From the NCBI RefSeq assembly GCF_035046505.1, contig NC_089830.1, positions 24,344,284 to 24,408,283 on the forward strand: a stretch of DNA of 64,000 nt, written 5' to 3'. Each line of letters starts with the position of its first letter. Positions within the stretch are counted from its first letter, which is position 1. A program made the translations under genes and the position numbers. The notes under the pieces are model-generated. The model saw only the letters and a program-made list of their open reading frames with translations, was not told where the DNA came from and searched no databases. Source of the DNA: Tiliqua scincoides (taxonomy: Eukaryota > Chordata > Lepidosauria > Squamata > Scincidae). Shown in pieces: positions 54,879 to 64,000 of the stretch.

Positions 54879-56227
54879 TGGACCTTATCAACTCAGTTCG
54901 AAGAAGAGACCAGGTTTGTGCTTTCAAGATATGGATGCAAAATATACTTAGGTGTGTGCTGCAGCGTGCATTCTTGACTCTGATGACACCAGAATTTCCT
55001 GCCTGCTGCTCAGTGGATGGGATATAGCGAGAGAACCCTCCAGCCTCAATCAAAGCTTACACACGCTCAAGAACCTCTTCACCACATCTCTTTCGTCTTG
55101 CGTGGAATCTGGTGAGCCCCCAGCAATGGTGAGTTTCCACCTGTGGTTATATTCTTGATTGAAGACAGACGTATGAGGCTTCAGGGTGAGATGGGGGTAA
55201 CAGGAGGTTAGCACCAAAGTGGTGCTTTAAATTGTGTTACTTATTCTAGATTCTTGGGTGTGTAGATTGCACTTCTGAAGGGAGCCAAGCACTGCAACTC
55301 CACAATGTGGCCCTATGTACATTTAATCAGAATTAAGTCCCCTGTGTTCAGTGGTGCTTTCTACAAGATAAATGTGCATCTAATCGTGGCCTCCATTTGT
55401 TTGATTCAGAAGGAAATTGTCCAAACAATTTTTTGAGCTGAATAATGGTCAGCAGAAAAAATAACTTACTTTCATATCCTCTTCTCCTTAGAGACTAAGA
55501 GTAAACTACTCCTGTTTTGTGTCTGCCAGTGGGTTGCTTCTACTTTGGATGGCGTGAAGATTAGAATTAGGCTGCATTAAGCTTAAAAAAACCCAAAAAA
55601 CTCCAACCCTCAATTCTCAAAATGCTGTGCACATTTTGGGAAAATTCAACTCCATTGACTCGAATTGCATCAAAAATAGGAAGCTCATCAATCCAGATTG
55701 GATCAAACTTGTCCTCTGTAATTTTGGAGAAAACCTGCAGCAGTGCATTAAGACCTTGGGAGTAAGACCTACTGAGGCCCGCGGGGCTTACCCCCAAGCC
55801 AATGTACTTAGGATTGCAGTCTTGCAGGATAAATCCAAGTCCACATGTTTTAGATAGAGGTCTCCACTGTGCCTGAGACACACACTGGGCTGGTCAGCAT
55901 TCAGTGGTTATCATGTCAACAGATGCATCTCAGGTGTAGATTAGCTACACTCTGTGTGTGTGTTACTATGGTTGTGAGACTGTTGATCATTCAGGACTTT
56001 GATGTTGGAATAAATGCAGTTGGCAAGTGATTTGTGTGTCTGTGTGTGTGTGCGCGAAGTGGATGTCGATTGTTTTGCCCATGGCTATAGTTTAAAGTTT
56101 GTGTGTTTTAAAACACGACAGATTGTTCCAGAGACTGTTTTTTAGTAGACTAACACTAAGAAAAAAGAAAAGAGCATTATCACCTTGGGATGACACTGAT
56201 GGGGTAATGTTGGTTGGATGCCACTAA
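54879..56227. other. Intergenic, no gene recognised
   Basis: Unique-looking sequence. One copy of the gggagtaagacct/ggggcttac motif at 55757-55820. No splice-consistent coding stretch was found. Confidence 0.5.
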
Positions 56228-56410
56228 GGGCACAATCTTAACCAACTTTCCAGCGCTGACATAGCTGTGCCAATGTGGCGTGCACTGCATCCTTTGTGGG
56301 GGGGGGGGCAGTCAAGGAGGCCTCCTCAAGATAAGGGCATGCTTGTTACCTTACCTTGGGGGCTGCATTGCAGCAAAGTCAGTGCTGGAAAGTTGACTAG
56401 GATTGTGCCC
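56228..56410. mobile_element. PIF/Harbinger-type MITE
   Basis: 183 bp, with inverted ends of about 33 bp: gggcacaatcttaaccaact on the left and, reversed, gggcacaatcctagtcaact on the right. The 3-bp target duplication taa lies at 56225-56227 and 56411-56413. Confidence 0.8.
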
Positions 56411-56832
56411 TAAATGGCATAAACTCACACTCTTTCCTGTATGAGGAAAGGTTGTGTACTGGCTGGCATGCAGCCAAATAATGGAGCGCATAAATTATGT
56501 GCAAAAGACAGAAGAGAGGAGAAGGGCTATGTCTCTAATGCAGATCTTGGAGGGTGAGCTAGCCAGTGACAGGTCCCGCATCGAGCAGCTGGACTGCGGA
56601 GAGAAACATGCACACCTGTAAATTTACACACGTAACCCCACCTGGATGAGGAACAAGCAGTGGTTTCCCCAGAACCGTACAGAACCTCCCTCAAAAAAGT
56701 GACAGTCACACCTGGTGATCAGGGAGGGGCAGAGGGGCTTGATTTCATCTCCCCCTGTGCACCTGCATGACAAACAGCCAAGTGGCAAAGTCATTGCTGT
56801 TTCTCAAGGAAGACTGCATGTGTGCAGCTGGA

Positions 56833-57131
56833 TAAGGACATAAGAAGAGCCCTGCTGGATCAGGCCCAAGTCCCATCCAGTCCAGCTTCCTGTATCTCAC
56901 AGAGGCCCATCAGACGCCTCAGTGAGCACACAAGACAGCAAGAGACGTATCCTGTTGCTACTCCCTTGCATCTGGCGTTCAGAGATAACCTACGTCTAGA
57001 ACCAGGAGTTTGCTCATACCCCTCACAGCTTGTACGTGTACCATGAGATGAACTTTCCCTCCAGCCATCTGTCCAATCCCCTTTTAAAGGCCATGCGCCA
57101 TCACCGCATCCTGGGGCAAGGAGTTCTGGGG
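56833..57131 (-). mobile_element. CR1 LINE 3' fragment
   Basis: ggacataagaagagccctgc, cagcttcctgtatctcacag, then the tail of the ORF (aatccccttttaaaggcc). Reverse orientation, diverged. Confidence 0.9.
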
Positions 57132-58023
57132 CAAAGATTAATGACTTTGGGGCCGCAGCTCTTGTGGGTTGCCCAGGCTCGCTTTCGGTGTTGAGTTTTT
57201 AGTGCTCCTCAGCCATTGCTACGCTAGATGTAGAGCCGCATCCCACTTTCCGCACTTCAGTGCGGAGATTGTTGGTTTAAAAAAAAAAAAAAGGGTGCCA
57301 TTTTAGTTGTAGTCCATCCACCCTGCTTGGTGTCATGCATCTGGTGGGCAGCGCTCAGGTCTCCAGAACCTAAGCCCAAGTTCTGGCCCACCCTGGACAT
57401 GCACAGAAGGTTTAGCAGCACATGGAGCACAGAATCACCGCCAAGGGCTAGCACTTTCCCTCTGCACACAGACATGGTCAGGCCAGGGAGGAGAAGCCAG
57501 GAAAGCCAGGCGATGGAGCTGGAAAATACCCCTTTCTACCTTGCCTTCCACCCTGTGATTCTGGCAGCACAGATCTCCCCTATTTAAATATTTGATCATC
57601 ACAGCCTTTTCTTCTCCCACTTTGTTTTAGGCAAAGTATTCAAAACATTTAAAAGTTACCCAGGGCAGGTGTGACTTGCTCGACTCCGATGCGGGTCCCA
57701 TTCGGTGTCTCCATTCATTCTATTGCTCTATCAAATCTTTTTTTTTTTTCTAGTCGCAAGAGGGATGGGAGAAGATAAAACATAATCATCTGGTGCCAGG
57801 CCAAACTCATTGAGATTTCATTTTGGTTTGCTGGTAGCCACCAAGACAAGATGTGCTCTGGGAGGCTGTGCAACTTAATTACTGGGTAGAGCCTTCCTAA
57901 TTACTTGGTAGAGCCATTGGTCAACATAGAAGAACATCTGAAACATTTCCTGGAAGAAGGTTCCATGGGTGGAAATTTTCTATTTCTCAGCTAGAACTTA
58001 AAGCTGATTCATTTGCTGTAGTG
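57132..58023. other. Intergenic, no gene recognised
   Basis: Unique-looking sequence with A- and T-runs near 57280 and 57738. Confidence 0.5.
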
Positions 58024-58046
58024 GGTGAGTGAGTGAGTGAGTGAGT

Positions 58047-58101
<55 letters not shown>
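58024..58101. repeat. (GTGA)n(GA)n microsatellite
   Basis: A tgag tetranucleotide block passing into pure (ga)n for about 50 bases. Confidence 0.97.
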
Positions 58102-58105
<4 letters not shown>

Positions 58106-58220
58106 ATGAAGACATTGCAGTAAATGTTCAGGCTGAGAGGAAGACAATGAAACATTTTAAAGACAGCTGACATTGCAGCGCTAAAGGCAAGTTACCTGAG
58201 TTGTGCCCGCTCCAGGACAG

Positions 58221-58270
58221 CCTGTCCATGAGGTCAACTCAAGTGGCAGATTGGCAACCCCCATCCACCC
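58221..58270 (+). repeat. Dispersed repeat fragment
   Basis: ccatgaggtcaactcaagtg ... ggcagattggc; a second copy is at 60783-60835 (ccatgaggccaactgaggta). The family is unnamed here. Confidence 0.55.
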
Positions 58271-58849
58271 ACCTCCTCAGCTTTTTCTCCCTGGCATGAA
58301 ATGGTTGCAGGGGAGAGCACAAAGAGGAAGTGTGGTGGGCTAGAGTGTTGGAGACCCTCTAGGCTACCACTCTCCTCTCCTCCAAACTCTTCTTTGGCTC
58401 TATTTCCCCCCTCTTCCTTTTTGGAGCCAGGGCATGGGAGGAGGAGTGGCGGAGCAAGTGAATGGCACACTTCTGGGTAAGGGGAGGACAGTATTTGGTT
58501 GCCATCTCAAGCACCAGTGCTGGGTATGCTGGTTCCTTTTATTCCAGTGCCTTCTCTGGTCTATACTAGAAGTCAAGGTCACTCCCTGAAGCTGATCAGT
58601 GGTACACTTGGTAGGGGTGTCGGCCAGGTTGGGCAGCAGTAGAGGGTCTAAGCCCATCAGAGGGCCACCTGGGTTCACCCCTGAGCTCTCAGGACTGAGT
58701 GCTCAGTGTGTCATCAGGGGGCAGGTGACTGGTGCCATGAGGGGACCCCCAGTGCCCCCAGCAAGCCAAAACTTGGGCCAAGTGAAAGGAATCATCATTT
58801 CTTGAAAGGTGCAGTATTCTATTGACCTGTTACAAGCAGTGCCTGCATC

Positions 58850-59240
58850 AGCAAAGAGGCGAGGGGGAGAGAGAGTCTCTAGAAAGAAAGTCGTGAGGGA
58901 GGAAGAGAAGGACTGAGGGGGAGGTGGTGGGTGGTGAAGAGATGGGCAGGAAGATGGCGAGAGAAGTGAAAGAGGAAGAAGGAGGCTATCGATGGAAAGA
59001 TGAGCAATAAGGGGGAGGGAGGGAGGGGGGAGGGAGGGAGAGTGACAGCAGAAAGAGAGGAGAAAGAGAGGCAGATGAAAAGGTGAGAAGAGACAGGCAG
59101 AAGTAGGAGAGAAGCAGATGAGACAGAGGTGGGCAAGAAGTAGACCAGCTAGAGAAAGAGCAATGGATGGAGGGTGGAGAGAGAAGAGAAGCTGGGTGGC
59201 CACAGATGAGCAAGGAGGGAGAAACAAATGGACAGGCCGT
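58850..59240. repeat. Long polypurine tract
   Basis: About 390 bases, almost only A and G on the + strand (gaggga, gagaga and ggagggagg blocks). Its complement gives the serine/leucine/proline-rich open frames on the - strand, which are not genes. Confidence 0.9.
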
Positions 59241-59597
59241 GAGAGACAGACAAGAGTATGGCATGAAGCAGATAGGTGCTCCCTTGGCTGCCCAAGCAGC
59301 AGAAGGGCTTGTGTGCTGGAATGTCCTAGCTGAGATGTGAGCCTCTAGTAGACTTAACGGAGTCTGCTACCACAAGGTGCTCTTGACTTAGATGGCTTTA
59401 TGAGGATAGAGGTCAATAGCATGGCCCAGAAAAGCCTTTGGTGGTTCTCCGCCGTGGTGGCCCAACAGAAGCATAGAGGTTGGAGGTGGCTTGGCTTGGA
59501 ATACCCAATGCTGGGAACAAACCACAGGGGAAAGTGTCTTCCTCACACCCTGCTTGTGCATGTCCCAGTCGACTCCAGCTGTCCACTGTTGGAAACA

Positions 59598-59652
59598 AGA
59601 TGCTGGGTTGATGGGCCCTTGGTCTGATCCAGCAAGGCTGCTCTTACTTTCT
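59598..59652 (+). mobile_element. CR1-like 3' fragment
   Basis: tgatgggcccttggtctgat and ccagcaaggctgctcttac match the CR1 3' UTR. Confidence 0.65.
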
Positions 59653-59802
59653 TGGGCCCAATAAGTTAGTGAAGCAACGTGAGGAACCCGAAAAAATGGT
59701 GAGCAGAGTTGATTGGGAGGTGAGCTTACGTATCCAGGGGAGAAGGTGCCGTATCACTTTTAATAAGCCTACAAAACCACCTTGGCTAGAAAAGCGAGAC
59801 CC

Positions 59803-59811
59803 ATGAAGCAG
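59803..59811 (+). CDS. CXCR3: Weak candidate for CXCR3 exon 1 (Met-Lys-Gln)
   Basis: atgaagcag followed by gtgtgt. Human CXCR3 has a four-codon first coding exon in phase 0, and exon 2 here starts in phase 0, so a very short ATG exon upstream is expected. This site fits phase and donor but is not unique; any ATG plus GT in the flank could be the true one. Confidence 0.15.
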
Positions 59812-61531
59812 GTGTGTGTCCCACCACAGGAAGAGGTGCTTTTAAACACATGCATGCCCCTTTCTCGCTTCCGTTCTCCGAATGAAGAGTGCCGACACCA
59901 TTTGCTTTGTGGGCCCGAGGGAAGGAGTGAGTCCTGGAAGGGAAGCCCAGCAGGCACAGAACCAGCAGAGGGTGTTCTGCTGGCTCCTGTGGTCAATGTG
60001 GGTAGATGTTGTGGTTGGAGCCTGTATCCGCGATCTAGGACAGAGCCAAGGGGTTGCCCAGTGAACCAGGGATCGGAGCACAGCTGCAGCCGCCAAGGTT
60101 TCCACTGTGCAAAATCACCCATGACACTGTCCCACTTTGGCGGCCCTGGGACACGCATCCCACAGTCTCTGGGGCAGGAGCAAGTGAGCTGGTGATGAAT
60201 TGGGGCTGTGGCGCTCAGGCACTTGGCCCCTGAGTGCGCGTGTGCAGGGGCTTTGCAGCACATGCACACAATGAATATGCCAATGCTCTTTTGACTCAAA
60301 ACTGCGTTCTGTTTTATGGACAGAATTTCCCGGCTGCTTTTCAAGGCTCCTGCCCTTCCTGGGCCGAGCTCCCTTGAGAACAGTCACGTATCTCATAGAA
60401 ACTGACTTGGTTTCCCCTCCAGTTCTCAGATGTTTCCTCTGGGGAAGGAATCCTGAAATTCACTCTGAATATCTCTGCATGTGACATTTCTGTGCCACGT
60501 TTCAGATCCTGCAGAAAGCCCTTGAGAAGATCCATTTGTCTTCTATGGGTTGGCTTGACGCCCCTCAAAAACTTGCAATGAGTTCTCATCCTAGCTCTCC
60601 ACCCCATTTGTCCATGCCTTCTCCCCCCCACCCCCGTGTTCAACTTCTGCACCTCCTGTGTGTCTCATTTGCTCCTGGGGGGTGACCATGACACCCATTG
60701 CCTGCCCCACCACTGCTGCAGGCTGGCCCCAAGGTTCTTTTGACGCACACTGGGCTCCAGTTCCTTCCTCCCAGTGCTGGCCCATCCATGAGGCCAACTG
60801 AGGTAGTCACCTCAGGCAGCAAACCGGTGGGGACACCCATTTCTGTCTGCCAACTTGCCCGCACTGCTCCTCCTTCGTGGATTGGAAAAGAGGGGCAGAG
60901 AGGAAGAGAAAATGTGGATGGGAGGAAAGTGCTGAGATAGAGGACTGCCGAGTGGAAGGCTGTCGTATCATTGGGTAAGGGGGGGGCAACATTTGGCACA
61001 CCAGGAGGTCTTGGTCTGGCCCTGCTCTCTCTGATCCCTGGACACCTGTCCAGGAAGGGACCGGAACAAGGGGAAGTGGTTGGCTAGAGCAACCACTGCT
61101 CCATCACGGCCCCACCCTCTGCCCTTCCATATTGGACTAAGAGTATTGAGAGAGCAGAGCTGCCAGCTGGGAAGAGCAACAGTGGAGGTGGGGTGTGGGA
61201 GTGCAGAGAAATCCCCCACCTAGCTGGGACATGTGGTCAGGGGAGGCAGGGGAAGAAGACACCTGTCCTGTCCTGCTCCAATGGAAAATAGCCTCAGGTA
61301 CACCTGTTATGATACAGGGAGAGACTAGACTAAACTAGAGCTTGTGGCAGTGAGCACTCAGCCTCCCTGTGATTGCGCTTGTGCTCCACCCCATTTCTGA
61401 GTGGTTGTGTGATCACCAGGGAAGTTGAGCTCAAGTGGGGGGCCTACCTCCTTTTCCCATTGCCCCCTCCACAACTTTGGCTCTGTGACAGCAACAGTAG
61501 CTATAACTCTCTGTCTTCTTTCCTGCAACAG
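59812..61531 (+). other. Upstream flank or intron 1 of CXCR3
   Basis: No coding similarity. Contains the dispersed repeat at 60783-60835. The acceptor tttcctgcaacag ends at 61531 with a good polypyrimidine tract (ctctctgtcttctttcc). Confidence 0.5.
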
Positions 61532-62623
61532 TCTGAAGGCATCTGGACCTTGGACAAAATCGACCTTGAGAACACCAGCTATGACTACTACAACAACAGC
61601 AGCTACGGAGACTGCTCCTCACCCTGCAACATCTACACAATCCAGGCCTTTGAGAAGGTCTTTCTGCCCATCTTCTACATCCTGATCTTCCTCTTGGGGT
61701 TATGGGGCAACATCATGGTCTTGGTGGTCCTGTTGAGAGCCAAGGAGTCCCTGCCTGGGACGGACGTGTTCATCTTCAACCTGGCCCTGGCCGACATCTT
61801 GCTAGTGGTGACGCTCCCTTTCTGGGTCACCCAGGCTGTGCATGGCTGGATCTTTCAGGGCTTCCTCTGCAAGGTGGTCGGCGGCATTTTCAAGATCAAC
61901 TTCTACGCCAGCATCTTCTTCCTGGTCTGCATCAGCATCGACCGCTACCTCTCCATTGTGTGCGTCATCCGCATGTACAACCGCAGGAAGTCCTCTCTGG
62001 TCCTCCTGGCTTCCTTGGCTGTTTGGGTCCTCTGCATTCTATTGACCGTGCCGGATTTCATCTTCCTGAACACCGAGTACCATTCCCGCCAGAACCTCAC
62101 CTCCTGCTCCCTCATTTTTGTCTCGCACTCCGCCAAGGTGTGGAAGATTGGCCTGAGCATTTTCAACCAGGTGGTGGCATTCTTCCTTCCCCTGGTGGCC
62201 ATGGGCTTCTGCTACATCTGTGTCATCCTCACTCTGCTACACTCCAAAGGCTTCCAGAAGCACAAAGCCCTGAAAGTCATTTTCGCCGTGGTGGCCGTCT
62301 TCTTCCTCTGCTGGACGCCCTACTACTTGGTTCAGTTTGTGGGCATCCTGATTGACCTCAAAGTCCTGGAGGAGGACTGTGAGCGGGAGTCCCAGCTCGC
62401 AATCGCTGAGGCCATCACCACCAGTCTGGGCTTCTTGCACTGTTGCCTCAACCCCATACTCTATGCCTTTGTCGGCATCAAGTTCCGGAACCGGTTCCTC
62501 GAACTCCTTCAGCACATGGGCTGCGTGAGTCAAGAGTTCCTGAAGCGACACTCCAGGTTGCTGAGCCACCGGAGAGACTCGACATGGTCCGAGAGTACTG
62601 AAGCCTCCTACACAGGACTCTAG
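61532..62623 (+). CDS. CXCR3: C-X-C chemokine receptor type 3, exon 2 (363 residues to stop)
   Basis: Class A G-protein-coupled receptor for interferon-induced CXC chemokines (CXCL9/10/11 in mammals), acting on the surface of T and NK cells; ligands here are inferred. Evidence: an acidic N terminus with sulphatable tyrosines (NTSYDYYNNSSYGDC), seven hydrophobic segments, DRYLSIV after TM3, CWTPYYLV in TM6 and NPILYAF in TM7, extracellular cysteines for two disulphides, N-glycosylation sites NTS, NSS and NLT, and the tail RRDSTWSESTEASYTGL, nearly identical to human CXCR3 (RRDSSWSETSEASYSGL). The exon starts after the acceptor at 61530-61531 in phase 0. The frame is open back to 61373, but those 53 residues are intron read-through. 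One or a few more N-terminal residues come from an unseen exon 1. Human CXCR3 has 368 residues, so length fits. Confidence 0.95.
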   Translation, partial: SEGIWTLDKIDLENTSYDYYNNSSYGDCSSPCNIYTIQAFEKVFLPIFYILIFLLGLWGNIMVLVVLLRAKESLPGTDVFIFNLALADILLVVTLPFWVTQAVHGWIFQGFLCKVVGGIFKINFYASIFFLVCISIDRYLSIVCVIRMYNRRKSSLVLLASLAVWVLCILLTVPDFIFLNTEYHSRQNLTSCSLIFVSHSAKVWKIGLSIFNQVVAFFLPLVAMGFCYICVILTLLHSKGFQKHKALKVIFAVVAVFFLCWTPYYLVQFVGILIDLKVLEEDCERESQLAIAEAITTSLGFLHCCLNPILYAFVGIKFRNRFLELLQHMGCVSQEFLKRHSRLLSHRRDSTWSESTEASYTGL

Positions 62624-63515
62624 TCAGCTCTGTGGGCACCCTGCAGAACCTGACTGCCACCGCCCAAGAATTCCATCGATCAAGTGCTGGAGTGAGTCAG
62701 TCAATTGTTTCTCAGAGAGTTGAATGTCTTTCATCCCTGGGTGTCCACACCTATTTCTCTGGTACCATCTTCAATTCTGGTCAAGCAGGTTTGGCAGGTT
62801 TTTCAAACACCTCTTTACAAGTATGAGGTGTTTACACCATAGGCTTTACACGAACCTCTTTACTAGTACCAATCATGGGTTGTGTATATACACTGTGAGG
62901 AATTGGAAAGAGTTAAATATTCTTAATGATAATCACATTAACCCTTTGAATGATTGTACTGCGGACAACCAAGAGAACATGAGAACATGAGAGAACATGA
63001 GAGCAGGCCACAGGGGTTCCATCCGGTCCAGCATCCTGTTTCCCATATTCCCCCCTCCAGCTGCCCCTGGGAAGTCCACAAGCAGGGATGAAGGCAGGCT
63101 TTGAGATCAACCTTGGCCCCGGCAATAGGAGAGGGCTGGTGTCTCCACTGTCCTGTGAGCTCAGGGATATTCACCACTGGGAAAAGGTTACCCTGAATCT
63201 TTTGTTTCATCTTGTAGGGTTCTTCTTTTGTCCTGATGTCCTTAACAAACAGAATCTGTGGGTGCCTTAAGCACTTGCCCTCTTGACTCGTGTTCAAGAG
63301 GCTGCAGTGAGGGAACCATGATTTTGCTCCTGTGAGTCATGTGAAAAACCAGCACGGCTGCCTGCAGCCTGAAGGATGTCGACTCGATCAAGAAATGCAG
63401 CTGTAATGTTATGTGTTTATTTCCAGTAGACTTTCAGTGCTTTCTGGGGAATCCTAATTTCCAAAGGTGTGCAGAAATGTTTGCATTATTTTTTTACATC
63501 TGAAAGTGCATTAAA
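62624..63515 (+). other. CXCR3 3' UTR and flank
   Basis: The stop TAG is at 62621-62623. A possible polyadenylation signal attaaa is at 63510-63515. It includes the CR1-like fragment at 62972-63085. Confidence 0.5.
62972..63085 (-). mobile_element. CR1/L3-like 3' fragment
   Basis: agaacatgagagcaggccac, gtccagcatcctgtttccca and gggaagtccacaagcaggga match the reversed 3' end of an old CR1-type LINE. Confidence 0.8.
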
Positions 63516-64000
63516 ATTTGCAAGATTGATCACATGGGCTGCTTGTTTGTGTGTGTGTGTGGGGGGGGGGGGAGGCTAGTGAGATTTGCCTGGAGAGATG
63601 GGAGCACTTGGTGGATTGTGCGACAGGCAGGTAAAGAGAGCAGGCTAGAAAAACCACACATTAAAAAAAAAAAGTTCAGAGAAAGGGAGTAAAGATCCTT
63701 CTGCCATCTTGTGGACTATGTCAGATACTACAGATGTCCAAGTAAGTGACAAAGACCGAATATGCAACATTGTTGGGTGCTCATGCCCATTTCACCAAGT
63801 GGCGAGACGTTCCAGGGGCAAAGTAGTGCTAGGGTTGGGACTTCCCTTGCAGGAGAAATCACTGAAGGCACAAGGTGTCGTTGTTAAGTTTGGTTTACAT
63901 ACAAAGAAACACTGGTTTGAGCTTGGTAGGTGGCACACACACCTGCAATCTACACTGGTGTCCTAAGCATGTTAGCTTCCAGCTCTTCCTCTTGGCTCCC
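63516..64000. other. Right edge, nothing recognised
   Basis: A (tg)n then G-run at 63548-63572 and an A-run at 63662-63673. A short open frame at 63709-63966 has no motif. Confidence 0.5.

Noticed and set aside
54879-55140. Possible host exon next to the CR1 at 53699
   Set aside because: The frame is open by continuation from the CR1 only; no acceptor/donor pair or family similarity.
58703-59227. 174-residue - strand open frame rich in Ser, Leu and Pro
   Set aside because: It is the complement of a polypurine tract.
60788-60802. Met-Arg-Pro-Thr-Glu followed by GT as CXCR3 exon 1
   Set aside because: It lies in a dispersed repeat also present at 58221-58270.
61373-61531. 53-residue N-terminal extension of the CXCR3 frame
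   Set aside because: It precedes a strong splice acceptor, has no similarity to CXCR3 N termini, and exon 2 in CXCR3 is known to begin after a very short exon 1.

Overview
The window is vertebrate nuclear DNA, most likely from a squamate reptile (lizard). The evidence is spliced host genes with GT-AG introns inside a dense, mixed repeat landscape: CR1, L2 and RTE LINEs, a two-ORF LINE with an AP endonuclease, tRNA- and 5S-derived SINEs, DIRS/Ngaro-type elements and several hAT families. There are no bacterial operons, ribosome binding sites or CRISPR arrays. All assignments come from reading the sequence by eye; family names are from memory of motifs, not from a search.

Host genes. (1) A complete 11-exon short-chain dehydrogenase gene of the 17-beta-hydroxysteroid dehydrogenase type 3 (HSD17B3) family runs on the + strand from 29354 to 45616. 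The eleven exons keep phase throughout and give 315 residues with the cofactor motif TGATAGIG, the NNVG motif and the catalytic S-YxxxK intact. (2) A second, clearly paralogous exon 1 with a preserved splice donor lies on the - strand at 13767-13938, so two related genes, or one gene and a fragment, sit head to head about 15 kb apart. No further exons of the - strand copy were found between it and the left edge. (3) The chemokine receptor CXCR3 lies on the + strand; its large second exon (61532-62623) encodes all seven membrane segments and a CXCR3-type tail. The tiny first exon is not securely located.

Layout. 1-11660: a - strand two-ORF LINE (copy A) split by a broken 6.2-kb Ngaro-type element (1752-7925) and also hit by a hAT-derived zinc-finger fragment and a SINE. 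12351-13938: a small duplication, a 5S-rRNA-headed SINE, a hAT element with perfect 8-bp target duplications, and the second HSD exon 1. 14581-21030: a broken - strand DIRS-like fossil, itself hit by an RTE-derived element, a SINE, a solo LTR and a CR1 piece. 21190-27836: an LTR-like promoter block with 200-bp tandem repeats, split by a near full-length LINE (copy B, 21832-27151) flanked by 12-bp target duplications. 27837-29350: LINE, SINE and RTE pieces. 29354-45616: the HSD gene, with an open-frame L2 ORF in intron 5, LINE copy C and a hAT element in intron 7, a second hAT in intron 8 and a Harbinger-like element in intron 9. 45617-61531: intergenic CR1, hAT and MITE sequence, microsatellites and a polypurine tract. 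61532-64000: CXCR3 and its 3' flank.

The two host genes have no evident joint function: one is a membrane-anchored steroid or lipid oxidoreductase, the other a leukocyte chemokine receptor. The most unusual signal is in the LINE family. Its ORF1 carries a textbook PCNA-interaction (PIP) box near the N terminus in two separate copies, QLRIESFF in copy B and QAKITNFF in copy A, with the surrounding residues diverged but the Q-I-FF core kept.
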